Shown: one piece after another, positions 43,130 to 54,300 of the stretch
Layout: each line of letters starts with the position of its first letter
How positions within the stretch are numbered: position 1 is the first letter of the stretch
DNA from: Melitaea cinxia
Lineage: Eukaryota > Arthropoda > Insecta > Lepidoptera > Nymphalidae
Assembly (NCBI RefSeq): GCF_905220565.1
Contig: NC_059395.1
Coordinates: 18,083,289 to 18,147,288 of the forward strand
Direction: 5' to 3'
Length of the DNA: 64,000 bases
Notes under the pieces: model-generated
What the model was told of the DNA's origin: nothing
What the model saw: the letters and a program-made list of their open reading frames with translations, nothing else
The model's database searches: none
Translations under genes and position numbers: made by a program

Positions 43130-44144
43130 ATGGGTATAGCTTAGAAATTGTATCGTATACTATGAATCATGTATAAACAGATACGTTTACTGTGATAGAG
43201 ATACAACTGATTATAATATTATTTATTATGCAAACATTAGCTTATTTTTTTATTCTACCAAGCATATAAATTTGCCCATTAAAAAGCCTTAACGAGATCA
43301 AGTAAAAAAAAGTTTTTGATAAAACTGGATCGTGAACAAAAAAGGCTTTGAGGCTGTTAAAAAGGCGGTCCGAATGCAAATTTTCGTAACCGGTCTGAAA
43401 ATTTACTGTTGATATTTAAACATTATCAAGGAATCGAATCAATATTCCATTTTTATTAACCCTTTCACTTGACCATCGCATGAAACGCTTCGGGCGGTTC
43501 GGTTGCACAGAGAAATTAATTATTCGATGCTGTGTTGTATCGTTCATTCGTTTTTAATATTGATTTTGTCCGTCTGAGAACAGTGTTTATATTGACTGAT
43601 CCTTCTAAAAACTAAATAGGTCACCCATTTTACGTTAAATGATCACCCGTTTAAGAGGAAAGGGTACCGAAGAGACTTTTCAAAAATAGGTATTTGAATA
43701 AAATGTTTCTGTCGCGCTGCATGCCGCTACCGCGCCCCGCGCCATCTCCGCCCCGTTTTTTCTATGTGTGACTGTCGTTTTGTTAGTGTGCGTGCGCCGG
43801 CTATTCAGCTATTAATTGTTGACGATATTTTAGTATTCGCATCTTTCGTTTGTGATTGACTACGAGTACATATAGCGCATAGTGCTATTTTTCTGAATTT
43901 GGCTTGTTTTATTGAATTTGTTCTGCATCGTATTGCTGTGACTCGGCTTATTATTATTGAATTTCGTAAACTACTTATTATTTATGTTTTATTATTTTGA
44001 ATTGGATACTCTTTGTGACTTGATACATGTCTATATTTTTGTGGGTAATTATCGAAATACTTAGGTACTTTATTTATGAATTAGGTATGTAATTACATGG
44101 TTGAGGTGTGTGTAAGAATGGGTAATGAAATACACACATAATTA

Positions 44145-44225
44145 TAGTGTATACATGTAGTACATAGTATAAGTGTAAGTATAGTACATATATGTAATAT
44201 AGTACATACACAGTATAAAATGTTT
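44145..44225. repeat. GTACATA-rich simple repeat
   Basis: Irregular repeats of agtacata / tatagtacatat. Confidence 0.6.
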
Positions 44226-44669
44226 GCCTTAGTACCTATATAATTTGTAATGTCTCATGTTTGTCGCAGTTATCAATACATGGGTATAGGTTATATATAT
44301 TAATTAACATATAATTGCGGCGATATAACAATGGTTAAAAATAATATTATAAATAAAAAAAAACAAGAAAAGCCGCCTGCGTGAAGAACAACTATTAGAA
44401 AGTCAATTGAAAAAGCTGGAACAAGATAAGAATTCAATAATTACACAAAGATAGCTAAATAAATTACACCAATTTAAAAAATTATGTACTGTACACTTAC
44501 AAAAATCATGAAGGCGATTTTTTCAATTATTATTTTATTTATGTTTTTTTATTTAGGCAAATTACGTAATCGATTGAATTTTTTTAAAGAGTGGTTGATT
44601 AACATGACATAACATAACAATACACTTTATTGAACACCAACAGAAAATAATAATACGTATCAGATTGAT

Positions 44670-45235
44670 TTTTAACCGACTTCCAAAAAAGGAGGAGGTT
44701 CTTAATTCGACTGTATTTTTCTTTTTTTTTTGTATATATGTTACTTCAGAACTTTTGACTGGGTGGACCGACTTCGACTTGTACGCAAAGGAAAAAAAGC
44801 CGACTTCAACTACATCGACATGTAATACAACAAAGGTAGACGAAAATATAGTCAAGTAAATACGCGTTATTAAAGATTACTCAAAAATTTGTTATCAGAT
44901 CTCGATGAAATTTAAATATGACTACACGATAAATCAGCATCAGCTTTCGATTAAATTAAAAATCATCAAAATCGGTAAAAAGTTATGCGGTATAATACAA
45001 CGTAGGTCGACGAAAATAGTCAAGTAAAAACGTATTATTTATATTACTCGAAAAGTTGTTGTTAGATCTCAAATAAACTCAAGTGAGACCAAATGACACA
45101 CACCACCTTTCGATTAAAAAAAAATTTGTAGAAATCGGTCCACTCACTCAAAAGTTCTGAAGTAACATACATAAAAAATACAGTTAAATTGAGAGCTTCC
45201 TCCTTTTTTGGAAGTGGGTTAAAAATAGAAACCGA
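44670..45235 (-). mobile_element. ACCGACTTCC repeat, head-to-head, a-c form (copy 4)
   Basis: The first ~110 bp (44670-44780) are the left end of the repeat in plus orientation. They switch at GACTTGTACGCAAAGG into a nearly complete minus-strand copy ending at GGAAGTGGGTTAAAAA. Module b is missing in the minus copy. Confidence 0.8.
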
Positions 45236-46783
45236 TTTTACACGTCTATAGAATTCCTAAGTCGACAAGCTTGAACAGTGAAAGATTTAGTATAAATAAA
45301 AGAGGAGTGAGAGGGAAATTCAAGAAGTAAGCTTTCCTCAGAACGAAAACTGCGTTCATTGGAATCACTAAGAAACTTAAATCGTCGTTTTAGATAAGCA
45401 GGTACAACAGGATTAAAAAGAATAGAGTAAAGTAAGTTGAGAATATACGTATTCCCGAAGTAGGGAATTGGGTGCCACTCAGGGCGTAACTACTGCCGTA
45501 TCAGCCGTATCAATGATACGGGGCCCCCTATTTACAGGGCCCCTAAGGTGTGTAAGCAAAAATTAGTAAAATGCTATCCACAATGTCCCTTAATCTTGTG
45601 CTTCCTGGAAAAAAGAATAAAAAAACTGTCATACATACCTATAGAGTTTTAACTTCAGAAATGACTGAAGTCTGAAAAGCAGTCCCCTTTTATCCGAGTC
45701 AAGCGTGCACCCAATTGTTGATAACATTCTGTATCGTTTATTTCGGGATTCAGTTAATCATTATGAACAATGAATTAATCTTTTTTATATAAGAATGGGG
45801 CACACAAGCAGACGAAGCCATCTGATTTATAACGGCTACCGTCGCCCATGGCCTTTAGAGAAAAGATGTAGACACTAGACGCTTTAAAACCCCCAAATTT
45901 TAGCAAGGTCATTCCACACTTTGAATGTACGCGGAAACATTGCGCACGAAGCTCGCACATTGGTTGCAAACCACTGGTGGATACAATTAGCACCACTAGA
46001 CTTCTTGACATCGAAATAATGCAGAACACGACAAACGACACTGCTCATAGTGCACATTACGCATCGCGTGTTCGCACCGTGGAATGTTCGGTGGTGCTTT
46101 TCCCTCATCGTCAAGAGTTGAATTCGACGCAAAAAGAGTGCAAAGAATTTCGCTTACTTTTTCGCATAATATGCCAGAGAGCCTTCAGGTTCGCGCAATG
46201 ATGGAAGTGTAGACTAAAGAAAGTTACCTTCGACAGCTTTTGTAAGAAACAAAAGGCATGGGTTCCATTTGGAAAGTCCAATAGTCTCTCGCCAATTCTG
46301 CTGTGTTTGAACTTTGCCCTAGCGATTTACTACCTGTAAGACCTGGAGGCAGCGTTGAATCTCTTCTTCAGGTTATGCGCCTGTGAATCCCCCATATAGA
46401 TGCGGAAGATTCATAGGAATTCACTAATAGTATTGGCCTCACAGGCTGAAGCGAACGATCCCCCGCATCTATTGCTGCAGGTCAAGGCTAATAACTCTCC
46501 AGCTTGGAACTACAAGCTCTTTAAATTAGCTTAAAATCCGAAATTCAAAACATTCATTTCATTAAAGAACTCATGGAATTATTACTGATAAAATTCAATA
46601 GCCTTGCATCCAATTTTCCGGAGGTATTAACTTGATGTTTTTCAAAACTAAAACTGATAAAAAATTACCTAAGGATTTCGATGGAACAGGAACAGCTACA
46701 GCAGACTACACTCACTATTGTCTATTCTAGGAGGAAGTTATAACTTACAATCAATAAACATTTATTTTAATTCAATGCAAGCA
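45236..46783 (+). other. Giant first intron, part 4
   Basis: No exon supported. Around 45495-45552 two short hairpins occur, CCGTATC-aat-GATACGG and GGGGCCC...GGGCCCC. 45800-46470 has higher GC and broken open frames on both strands, and looks like a decayed mobile element of unknown kind. Confidence 0.4.
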
Positions 46784-47256
46784 TTCGAAGATTCCGCAAT
46801 GCTTGAAGACAAAAGTTTTCGAGCAATGCGTCCTGCCTGTTTTAACATACGGAGCCGAGACGTGGACACTGACCAAGGGACTGGTCCACAAGTTTAAAGT
46901 CGCTCAACGTGCAATGGAACGGGCTATGCTTGGGGTCTCTCTCAAAGACAGGATTAGAAATGAGACTATCCGCGAGAGAACGAAGGTAACCGACATAGCC
47001 CACAGAATTAGCAAGTTGAAGTGGCAGTGGGCTGGTCATCTGTGTCGCAGGACCGATGGCCGTTGGAGTAGACGGGTCCTAGAGTGGAGACCGCGTCTTG
47101 GCAAACGCAGTGTAGGACGTCCTCCGGCCCGTTGGACCGACGATCTACGTAAGATTGCCGGTGTAGGCTGGATGAGGATTGCGGAAGACCGGGATGTGTG
47201 GCGCGAACTTGGGGAGGCCTATGTCCAGCAGTGGACTGCGATAGGCTGAAGTGAGT
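46784..47256 (+). mobile_element. RTE-type retrotransposon 3' fragment with open 148-codon frame (copy 1)
   Basis: The frame (46803-47249) encodes the C-terminus of an RTE-clade endonuclease/reverse-transcriptase polyprotein: VLTYGAETWTLTK, RRTDGRWSRRVLEW, GRPPARWTDDLRK and YVQQWTAIG, then TGA. The RT and endonuclease domains are missing. The tail ATAGGCTGAAGTGAGTGAGT ends in a GTGA tandem repeat, as RTE elements do. The 5' end is at TTCGAAGATTCC, the same base as in copy 2. Confidence 0.9.
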
Positions 47257-48178
47257 GAGTGAGAGCAAGCATTTTTTGTGAGAAATCTTTACCCATCATT
47301 TGCCTGCCCCCCCACTAATTTTGATACAGGGTCCCAAGGTTCCCGGGGTTCCAAGGAATGCTACGCTAGTGGGGCCACTTGAGTTTTTTACGCAATTCAG
47401 AAATATGATTCTATTTGCGAAGTCCAAATACGAATCGCATAGGTACATAGATTCGACCAAATTTAATAATCTGCTCCTCAGTAATGTCAAGAAAACAACT
47501 AAGCAATTTTTTACCGATGAAAAAAAACAGAGGAGGTTCTAAAGTCGCTACGTACCTATATTTATTTATGTTTGACCATGCATAGCTTTTTACAAAGTAT
47601 TCCGAAATTGATAAAAAAATATATTGGAAAGAGTAAACCCCGAAGTTGTTTTTCGCCTAGGAGGCGAGGAAGAAGCGCGGCTCGCAGCTTGCTTGGCATA
47701 GACATGGGAAAGAGCACTCCTAATTTTTTAAACTTTCTTATTGTATTTTTTATTAGTATTACGGTAATAATAATCATAATATACTTTTTTGAAATCCTTG
47801 TATTGAGCCCTTTTGATACCAAAAACAAACAACACAGTTATTTACCATAATTATCATTGTTATTTGTTAGCGAAACCCTTCGTTAGCCCAGGTTTGCACA
47901 GTGTTACAATAAAAACCGCATATACAAATACGGTTTTATTGTAGTTATGAAAAGAGAAATTATTTAATTTTGTTAATACGAATTTTAGAAAATATCGACT
48001 AAAAATAACATCACTAGTGTATCGATATAATTGTCGACTATGAGGCATCACTTCGCTGGCGTATATACGTATTGCTTTGACCCTTCCCTCCCCCAGACCT
48101 ATCCTCCAAAAAGCAAGAAAGGGACAACTGCAGCTCAGACCGTTTTAGGTATATAATTTTTGACCAAAACAGTGTTTC
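47257..48178 (+). other. Giant first intron, part 5
   Basis: No gene supported. 47300-47400 and 47640-47720 are GC-richer patches of unknown origin. Confidence 0.4.
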
Positions 48179-48487
48179 GTAGTCGACTGTTTTCTCCTCA
48201 GAACATGGCAATTTTTTAAAAATTTTTTTTTAAAAAATAAAAGAAGACTTCGGCTATGCCCCTATGTTTTCATTTTTTTGAAAATATGCATATATTTTTT
48301 TTAATGAGTGTCTGAAAATGTACAAAAAATTATGCAATATTTCGAGTTTTTGAAGTCTCCTAATTCCTATGATAATAAGAATATGAAAAAAATCAAAACA
48401 TAGGGGCATGGTCATGGCAGCAAAGAGTTCTATGTCACAAAAATATTTGATCTAGTGTCATTATCCAGGGAGAAAACAGTCGACTAC
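48179..48487. repeat. Nested foldback
   Basis: Outer arms GTAGTCGACTGTTTTCTCC (48179-48197) and its exact complement (48469-48487). Inner arms ATGCCCCTATGTTTT (48256-48270) and its exact complement (48395-48409). Confidence 0.9.
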
Positions 48488-48525
48488 GTTTGTATGGAGA
48501 AAGACCCGGTACCCTTTCCTCTTAA

Positions 48526-50876
48526 TGGCGTTAAAATAAAGCACAACGCTTTTCTATTGCAGAATAGTAGTCATTTGTTCAATCGAATGTAATTCATTTA
48601 ATTATGGGTTCATCAATCATCTTACATATCGAAATGCAGCAGTACATCGCTTTATGCTGCAAGAAAGCTGGTCGGTATTAAAACCGAATTAGACTAAAAT
48701 AATTAATTAATAATAATTATTAAATTAATTAAAATTATGTAAGAAAATGCTAAAGCGCTTTCTGCTGGATGGTTGTGATTGATTTAGGAATGAAAGAGCT
48801 TCAATATATTTGCCGGATATTTACCGAATAGCAAAATCTCGATCAGTTACAATAACTGATTAGAGTCGAACGAAATAAAATAAACAAATCGAAGATAATC
48901 ATCAAACGCGATCTATTGTTCGTGATCGTATTGTTTTACTGCCAACGAAATCTGGAGGCCTGGTATAACGGTGAGGCAATCAGGAACGCATTACTATACG
49001 AATATTGTTTTATCAATCATTGTACCGCATCCAAGGTCTAAATTGAGATTTACTGTAAATTTGATCTCGCCTCTATCTGAGATCAGGTTATCCGAAATCG
49101 TGACAGAATGTAAGAACTTATATTGATACATGATGCTTAATTTCTTTTACAATTTAAAACTAAAATAAGTAATCAAATAACTAATCAAAATTTCTGAATT
49201 ATTTTATTTCGATTTATTTAGTTGACACGACTACCCAACAACAGCAGTGCATGTAATTTTGACAAGTGGTTTTATACATAGTTGTGTTTACAGTAGGTAA
49301 TCATTCCAATTACAGACAAAAAGGACATTATCCTACTGAGGACTACAATTAAAACTTATAAAACATACAGAATTGCTCATATTTTGTAATAGAAAGTTCT
49401 GATAACAGATCAAAAATTACCCATACAATATTTATAAATAGATATATTCATCTAATAGTTTTTGTGGCTCCTCTATTTTATCACGCTTCTCATTTCTGAT
49501 ACAGGTATTTAAAAGTTAATCAACGTTTTGCTTGAATTCAATTTGCCTCTCAACGTTTACTAATCATAAAGATGAATCAGTTTTGCGTTTGTGCAATTGA
49601 TTTCCACTTCTTAATTAATATTTAGATAGATGTTAATATTTCAATACGTGTTTGTCCAAAACGATTAAAATATGTTTGTGCCAATCAAATGTACTTCTTG
49701 TCTTGAAATATGATAGTGAGACGTAATCAGAGTATCAAGTGCGCTGATGCGTAGGTAATTTGCATGACACAGTGCAAGGTTCGGTGTAGACATTCTTAAT
49801 TGGATTATGAAATAATCGTCGTCAATTGGGGCGTTCTGTCTGATCTAGGATTATCTCGTTTTTGTGACCATATCCTGACTTCTTCTCAGATCATTGACTC
49901 ATTAGTATTTGAAATATGAATGACATGTTTTTTATGAAGTGGCTAAAATTAAAGAGTTTTAATACCTCTTTTTCCTATTATTTAAAGCATATCTAGGATA
50001 TATGTTAATCACTTAGTGTGAAATTTACAATTATACAAAAAAATATGAAATTGGTACTTCCGCGAAGTTGTATTTTAGAGTTAAATTAATTTATTGCAGA
50101 TTAATAATCCAAATTATTTACAAACATTTTATGAATTTGTTTTTTTTTTCCATTTGGTTACAAACGAAGTTCTAGAAAAAAACTTTATATCAAATTATGT
50201 AATTAACAATAAGATTAATCACATGTAAAAATTGCGTCTTCTAACATTAAAGTTCTCGTATGATATTCTTTGTACATTTATTACAATGCTCACTGATATT
50301 CAATGGGTCAATGTCGTATCGGCGCATTGTATCAACCGCGGTGTCCGGCGGAAGCGGCCGATAGCGGCTGCAGGTCTGGACAAGTTGCCGGAAGGCTCCC
50401 TGAAGCTGTATCGGAGCGTGTGAATTTTGCTATCGCAATCGCTCATTGTACAACGTGTTTTGACGAGTTACGTACTATCGCTAGATTCGGGAAGTTACTT
50501 GATATAAACAAATCAGAATTTAGCCAATGATACTTTGATAATAATCACATACAAATTAAATTATGAAATTATTTACTTATAAATTTTATAATCATTAAGG
50601 CCTGTATCACTGGTGGCTGATAAGGCTACGCATAACACTATCTCGATTTTTTCTCTTTGATATTTTTATTTGTTACTTGAAAAAAAGTTATAGCTTTTTA
50701 GTTGAGCTAAAATCGTTTGTAATGGCTAGTTAAGCTTCTGCTGATATAGCCTATCAGTAACTTATGTACCAATTAAGTTAATCACCAATCGGAGAAATAT
50801 ACTCGTAGTGGCGATAAAGTAAAAATTGCAACAGTAACTTGAACCTAATTTGATAATGTCTTCGTCGAGTCTTCAC
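48526..50876 (+). other. Giant first intron, part 6
   Basis: AT-rich. A GC-rich open segment at 50305-50425 stands out but has no recognisable product. Confidence 0.45.
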
Positions 50877-51359
50877 TTCGAAGATTCCGCAATGCTTGAA
50901 GACAAAAGTTTTCGAGCAATGCGTCCTGCCTGTGTTAACATACGGAGCCGAGACGTGGACACTGACCAAAGGACTGGTCCACAAGTTTAAAGTCGCTCAA
51001 CGTGCAATGGAACGGGCTATGCTTGGGGTCTCTCTCAAAGACAGGATTAGAAATGAGACTATCCGCGGGAGAACGAAAGTAACCGACATAGCCCACAGAA
51101 TTAGCAAGTTGAAGTGGCAGTGGGCTGGTCATCTGTGTCGCAGGACCGATGGCCGTTGGAGTAGACGGGTCCTAGAGTGGAGACCGCGTCTTGGCAAACG
51201 CAGTGTGGGACGTCCTCCGGCCCGTTGGACCGACGATCTACGTAAGATTGCCGGTGTAGGCTGGATGAGGATTGCGGAAGACCGGGATGTGTGGCGCGAA
51301 CTTGGGGAGGCCTATGTCCAGCAGTGGACTGCGATAGGCTGAAGTGATGGTGATGTGAT
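50877..51359 (+). mobile_element. RTE-type retrotransposon 3' fragment with open 148-codon frame (copy 2)
   Basis: Differs from 46784-47256 at about five positions in ~465 and keeps the same open frame (50896-51342). It begins at the same internal base. The tail differs: GTGATGGTGATGTGATG instead of GTGAGTGAGTGAG. Confidence 0.9.
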
Positions 51360-54300
51360 GAATTTGATAATGGAGTACTTTAGACTAATAAGGTTGTATG
51401 ATGTCGTTCACATGGAGCATGTACTTGTAGCCATACAAAATTGTACCTCGGTTCACATAATACAGTTGCAATGACCTCGCATGAATTGTGTTCATATCAC
51501 TGTCATTGGTCAATGTTTAGTTTTTGTTGGGCATTTGTTTCCATTATGTTTTTACTGGTCCAGTCGTCAAATTCGAGTTACGTAGATCATTTCGCGAGCC
51601 TTATAATGTTAAATATTAAAATGTTACCATATTCCGTGAATATGTGTGGTAATTTACCTCCAAAATATATATAATGTGTAATTGTGTATAAGATAAGGGA
51701 CTAACATTCCCAGTTCCCTGCTTTGTAGTTTATTGAAGATATTTCTCGGTATAACAGTTTGCTATTAATATTCATAATATCTAAATTCTTAAACAGGACA
51801 CAAACTGTTCTTGTATTTTGAAGATGATGTTTTGGAACTTATATTCTAAAATTAAAATACAAATGTAACCACATTCTTTATTCGTAACATCGTATCATAC
51901 GTCATCGTATACGACGTCTGAAAATTTTAGGTTATTAGTGAAATAAAAACGAAAAAGTCGATCCTGTATTTCATAATATTAATTTACACTGAGGATACAC
52001 TTAACCAACTAAAACACCGGAAAACGTCCTCGAATCCGGTAAAGTGTCGTCAAAACGAGCAATTTCCTACCATTCACCGAACATCATAAACTAAACGCTT
52101 GACTTCAATGGACACTTGTTACCTGCACTTGCCGTTTATTGTGTAAAGGTTCTTTGTTTTATAAGTATTATTATATTTTTTGTGTACCCAACTATTGAGA
52201 TAAACAACAAAAACTTAGTAATTTCAACACTCTATTCAACTTTTCTAGTCAACGAAAAAAAGCTGACAGGTACATTAATGACAGAAACAACTTATGTAAA
52301 AAAAAAACAAAAAAAAAAAACAGATTCCAATGAACGAGACAAACGGAATACCATTTCAGTTCTTTTCTTTGCCTTTATTTGTAAAATATACAGTTTGTTA
52401 CGATTTACCATTAAAATATTCCACGATCTTCCTTTCTGGATCAGTTTTATGGTTTAATTTAAACAAAAGTCTCACGCATTCCTTTCGAAACTAATAATAT
52501 GTGTTCAAACGTCTTGTCGCTTGAATGTTAATCACTAAGATTATCCTGTAGCCTGCCGGAGTGCGGACTACAACTGCAGGTACAACATCTGGTGTGCAGG
52601 CGTGTAATTAACTATTACATGCTACCGTTCACTGAATGTTAAAATTATTGGCACATCCCCAGACACCTCCTTGGAAATTATGGTGTCTGAATCTCATAGT
52701 CCACGTGGTAATTTTATATAACTTCCACTGCCGAAAACATTATACACCTATTATTAATTTATAGGACAAAAATATAGAAGATATACAATTTTTCTTTATA
52801 GCTGGTTTCCATATTCAATATTCCATTGGTAACAAATTATGACCATTTAAAATTATATAGTCGTACGGTCCGTGTCTCAATGGACCAACGAAACAACTAT
52901 CATGTCAATGATATAAAAGACGCTTATAATTTAATACAGCGTAACGTCCAACACGAGACATTAATGACTAAAATGGCTGCCGAGGTTTCGACACCGGCTA
53001 ATTACGTAATGTGAAGTATCGTGGTAGTAATAATTAACACGAGATTTTCGGCGGCCATGATTTACCTTACTGAAAATTGGACTTTGGTCTATTGATTAAA
53101 TAATATAAAACTGATAAAGCAGTATTTGAGTAGTACCTATTTGAAATGGTAACTTGGTGCCGTGCACAAACTAAAATCAAGTTAGCTGACTCATAACATA
53201 AACGGCTTTTAAAAGATGGTTTTAAGAATTACATGTTCAAAAATCTCGGCGTTGGACCTTTTACCTGCTCGTCCCTTCGGGCGCACCCTCGCCGGGTGCG
53301 CGCGCAGGTGTCTCGCGCACGACTCGCAACCCGCATTGCGCCTGCACACCGGTATGGCGCGAGTCTGCCCTGTATCTTAAGCTATCACTGAGGATTTGTA
53401 TATTTTTTTATAGCCTTCGGTTATTTTTTAGTAATACAGTTATTTTTAAGCAGTTATTTTAATCGTTACTTTATACTATAATTTGTATTTTATTAATATG
53501 AAAATTTCACAATAATTTTAACCGTAAAAATTTTTAAACGCATTGTTCGCTATTAAAGATATATGAGTAAAATAAGATCTTCTAAAATTAAAAGGCTGGT
53601 CCGAAATTTTTATCAGCGTCAGATCGCCTTAAACTCAAAAGACTGTTGTGTCATGGCAACTTTTCTTTGTAGTTACAAAATGAGCGGGAATTCGGCCGTT
53701 TCCGCTTTCTTGGAACTGTGAATCAGCTTGCGTGTTAGTCTATGATTTACAGAGATTATATTATATGTACAGATTATGTTCTGGGGTCACAATTGTATGC
53801 TTCATCATGTTAATGCTTTGGTATATATTTTTTGTAGTAAAAAAAATGGATTTTTGGTGTTTGTTATTTGAATTTATGATCTTTGATGTGAGGTTTAATA
53901 AGCAATGTTTTGAACATTTAAAATATATTGTCAGAAAGTTGTTGAGACTGCAGTAAACTCTACAAACGCAGTCATAATAAATATTAAAATATAATAAATT
54001 CTAATGCTCAAAAAGAACGCTCTCGTGGTACTGGGTGATCAAGTTAATCATTTTAAAGGGATTTATACACAATTTGTACCGCGCTTTCACTCTGATAGGT
54101 CACGCAACGCCTTTAGTTATTATTTAAATTTACATTCGTGCCCTTATTTTGTATAATCGTTGTCTATACGAGTGTATTCTTTCTAACTGGTCTCGTATTC
54201 CACTGTTGCATTTGTATATCGAAGACGGATACTATGACTTTTCAACGCTTTGGTATTCTGCGCTAATTAATTGACATTTATGAAATTCTTCTGAAAAGTG

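Larger units (their letters stand above)
43651..48525. mobile_element. Candidate 4.9-kb element with TTAA duplication and 15-bp inverted ends
   Basis: TTAA-GAGGAAAGGGTACCG at 43651-43669 is matched exactly, inverted, by CGGTACCCTTTCCTC-TTAA at 48507-48525. TTAA target duplications are the mark of piggyBac-superfamily elements, though those usually begin CCY. No transposase frame is visible inside. The interior holds a head-to-head repeat (44670-45235), an RTE fragment (46784-47256) and a foldback (48179-48487). It may instead be two copies of one repeat end. Confidence 0.45.

Noticed and set aside
45775..46201. Overlapping open frames on both strands
   Set aside because: The GC-richer segment suggests a decayed element, but frames are short and broken on both strands and no family could be named.
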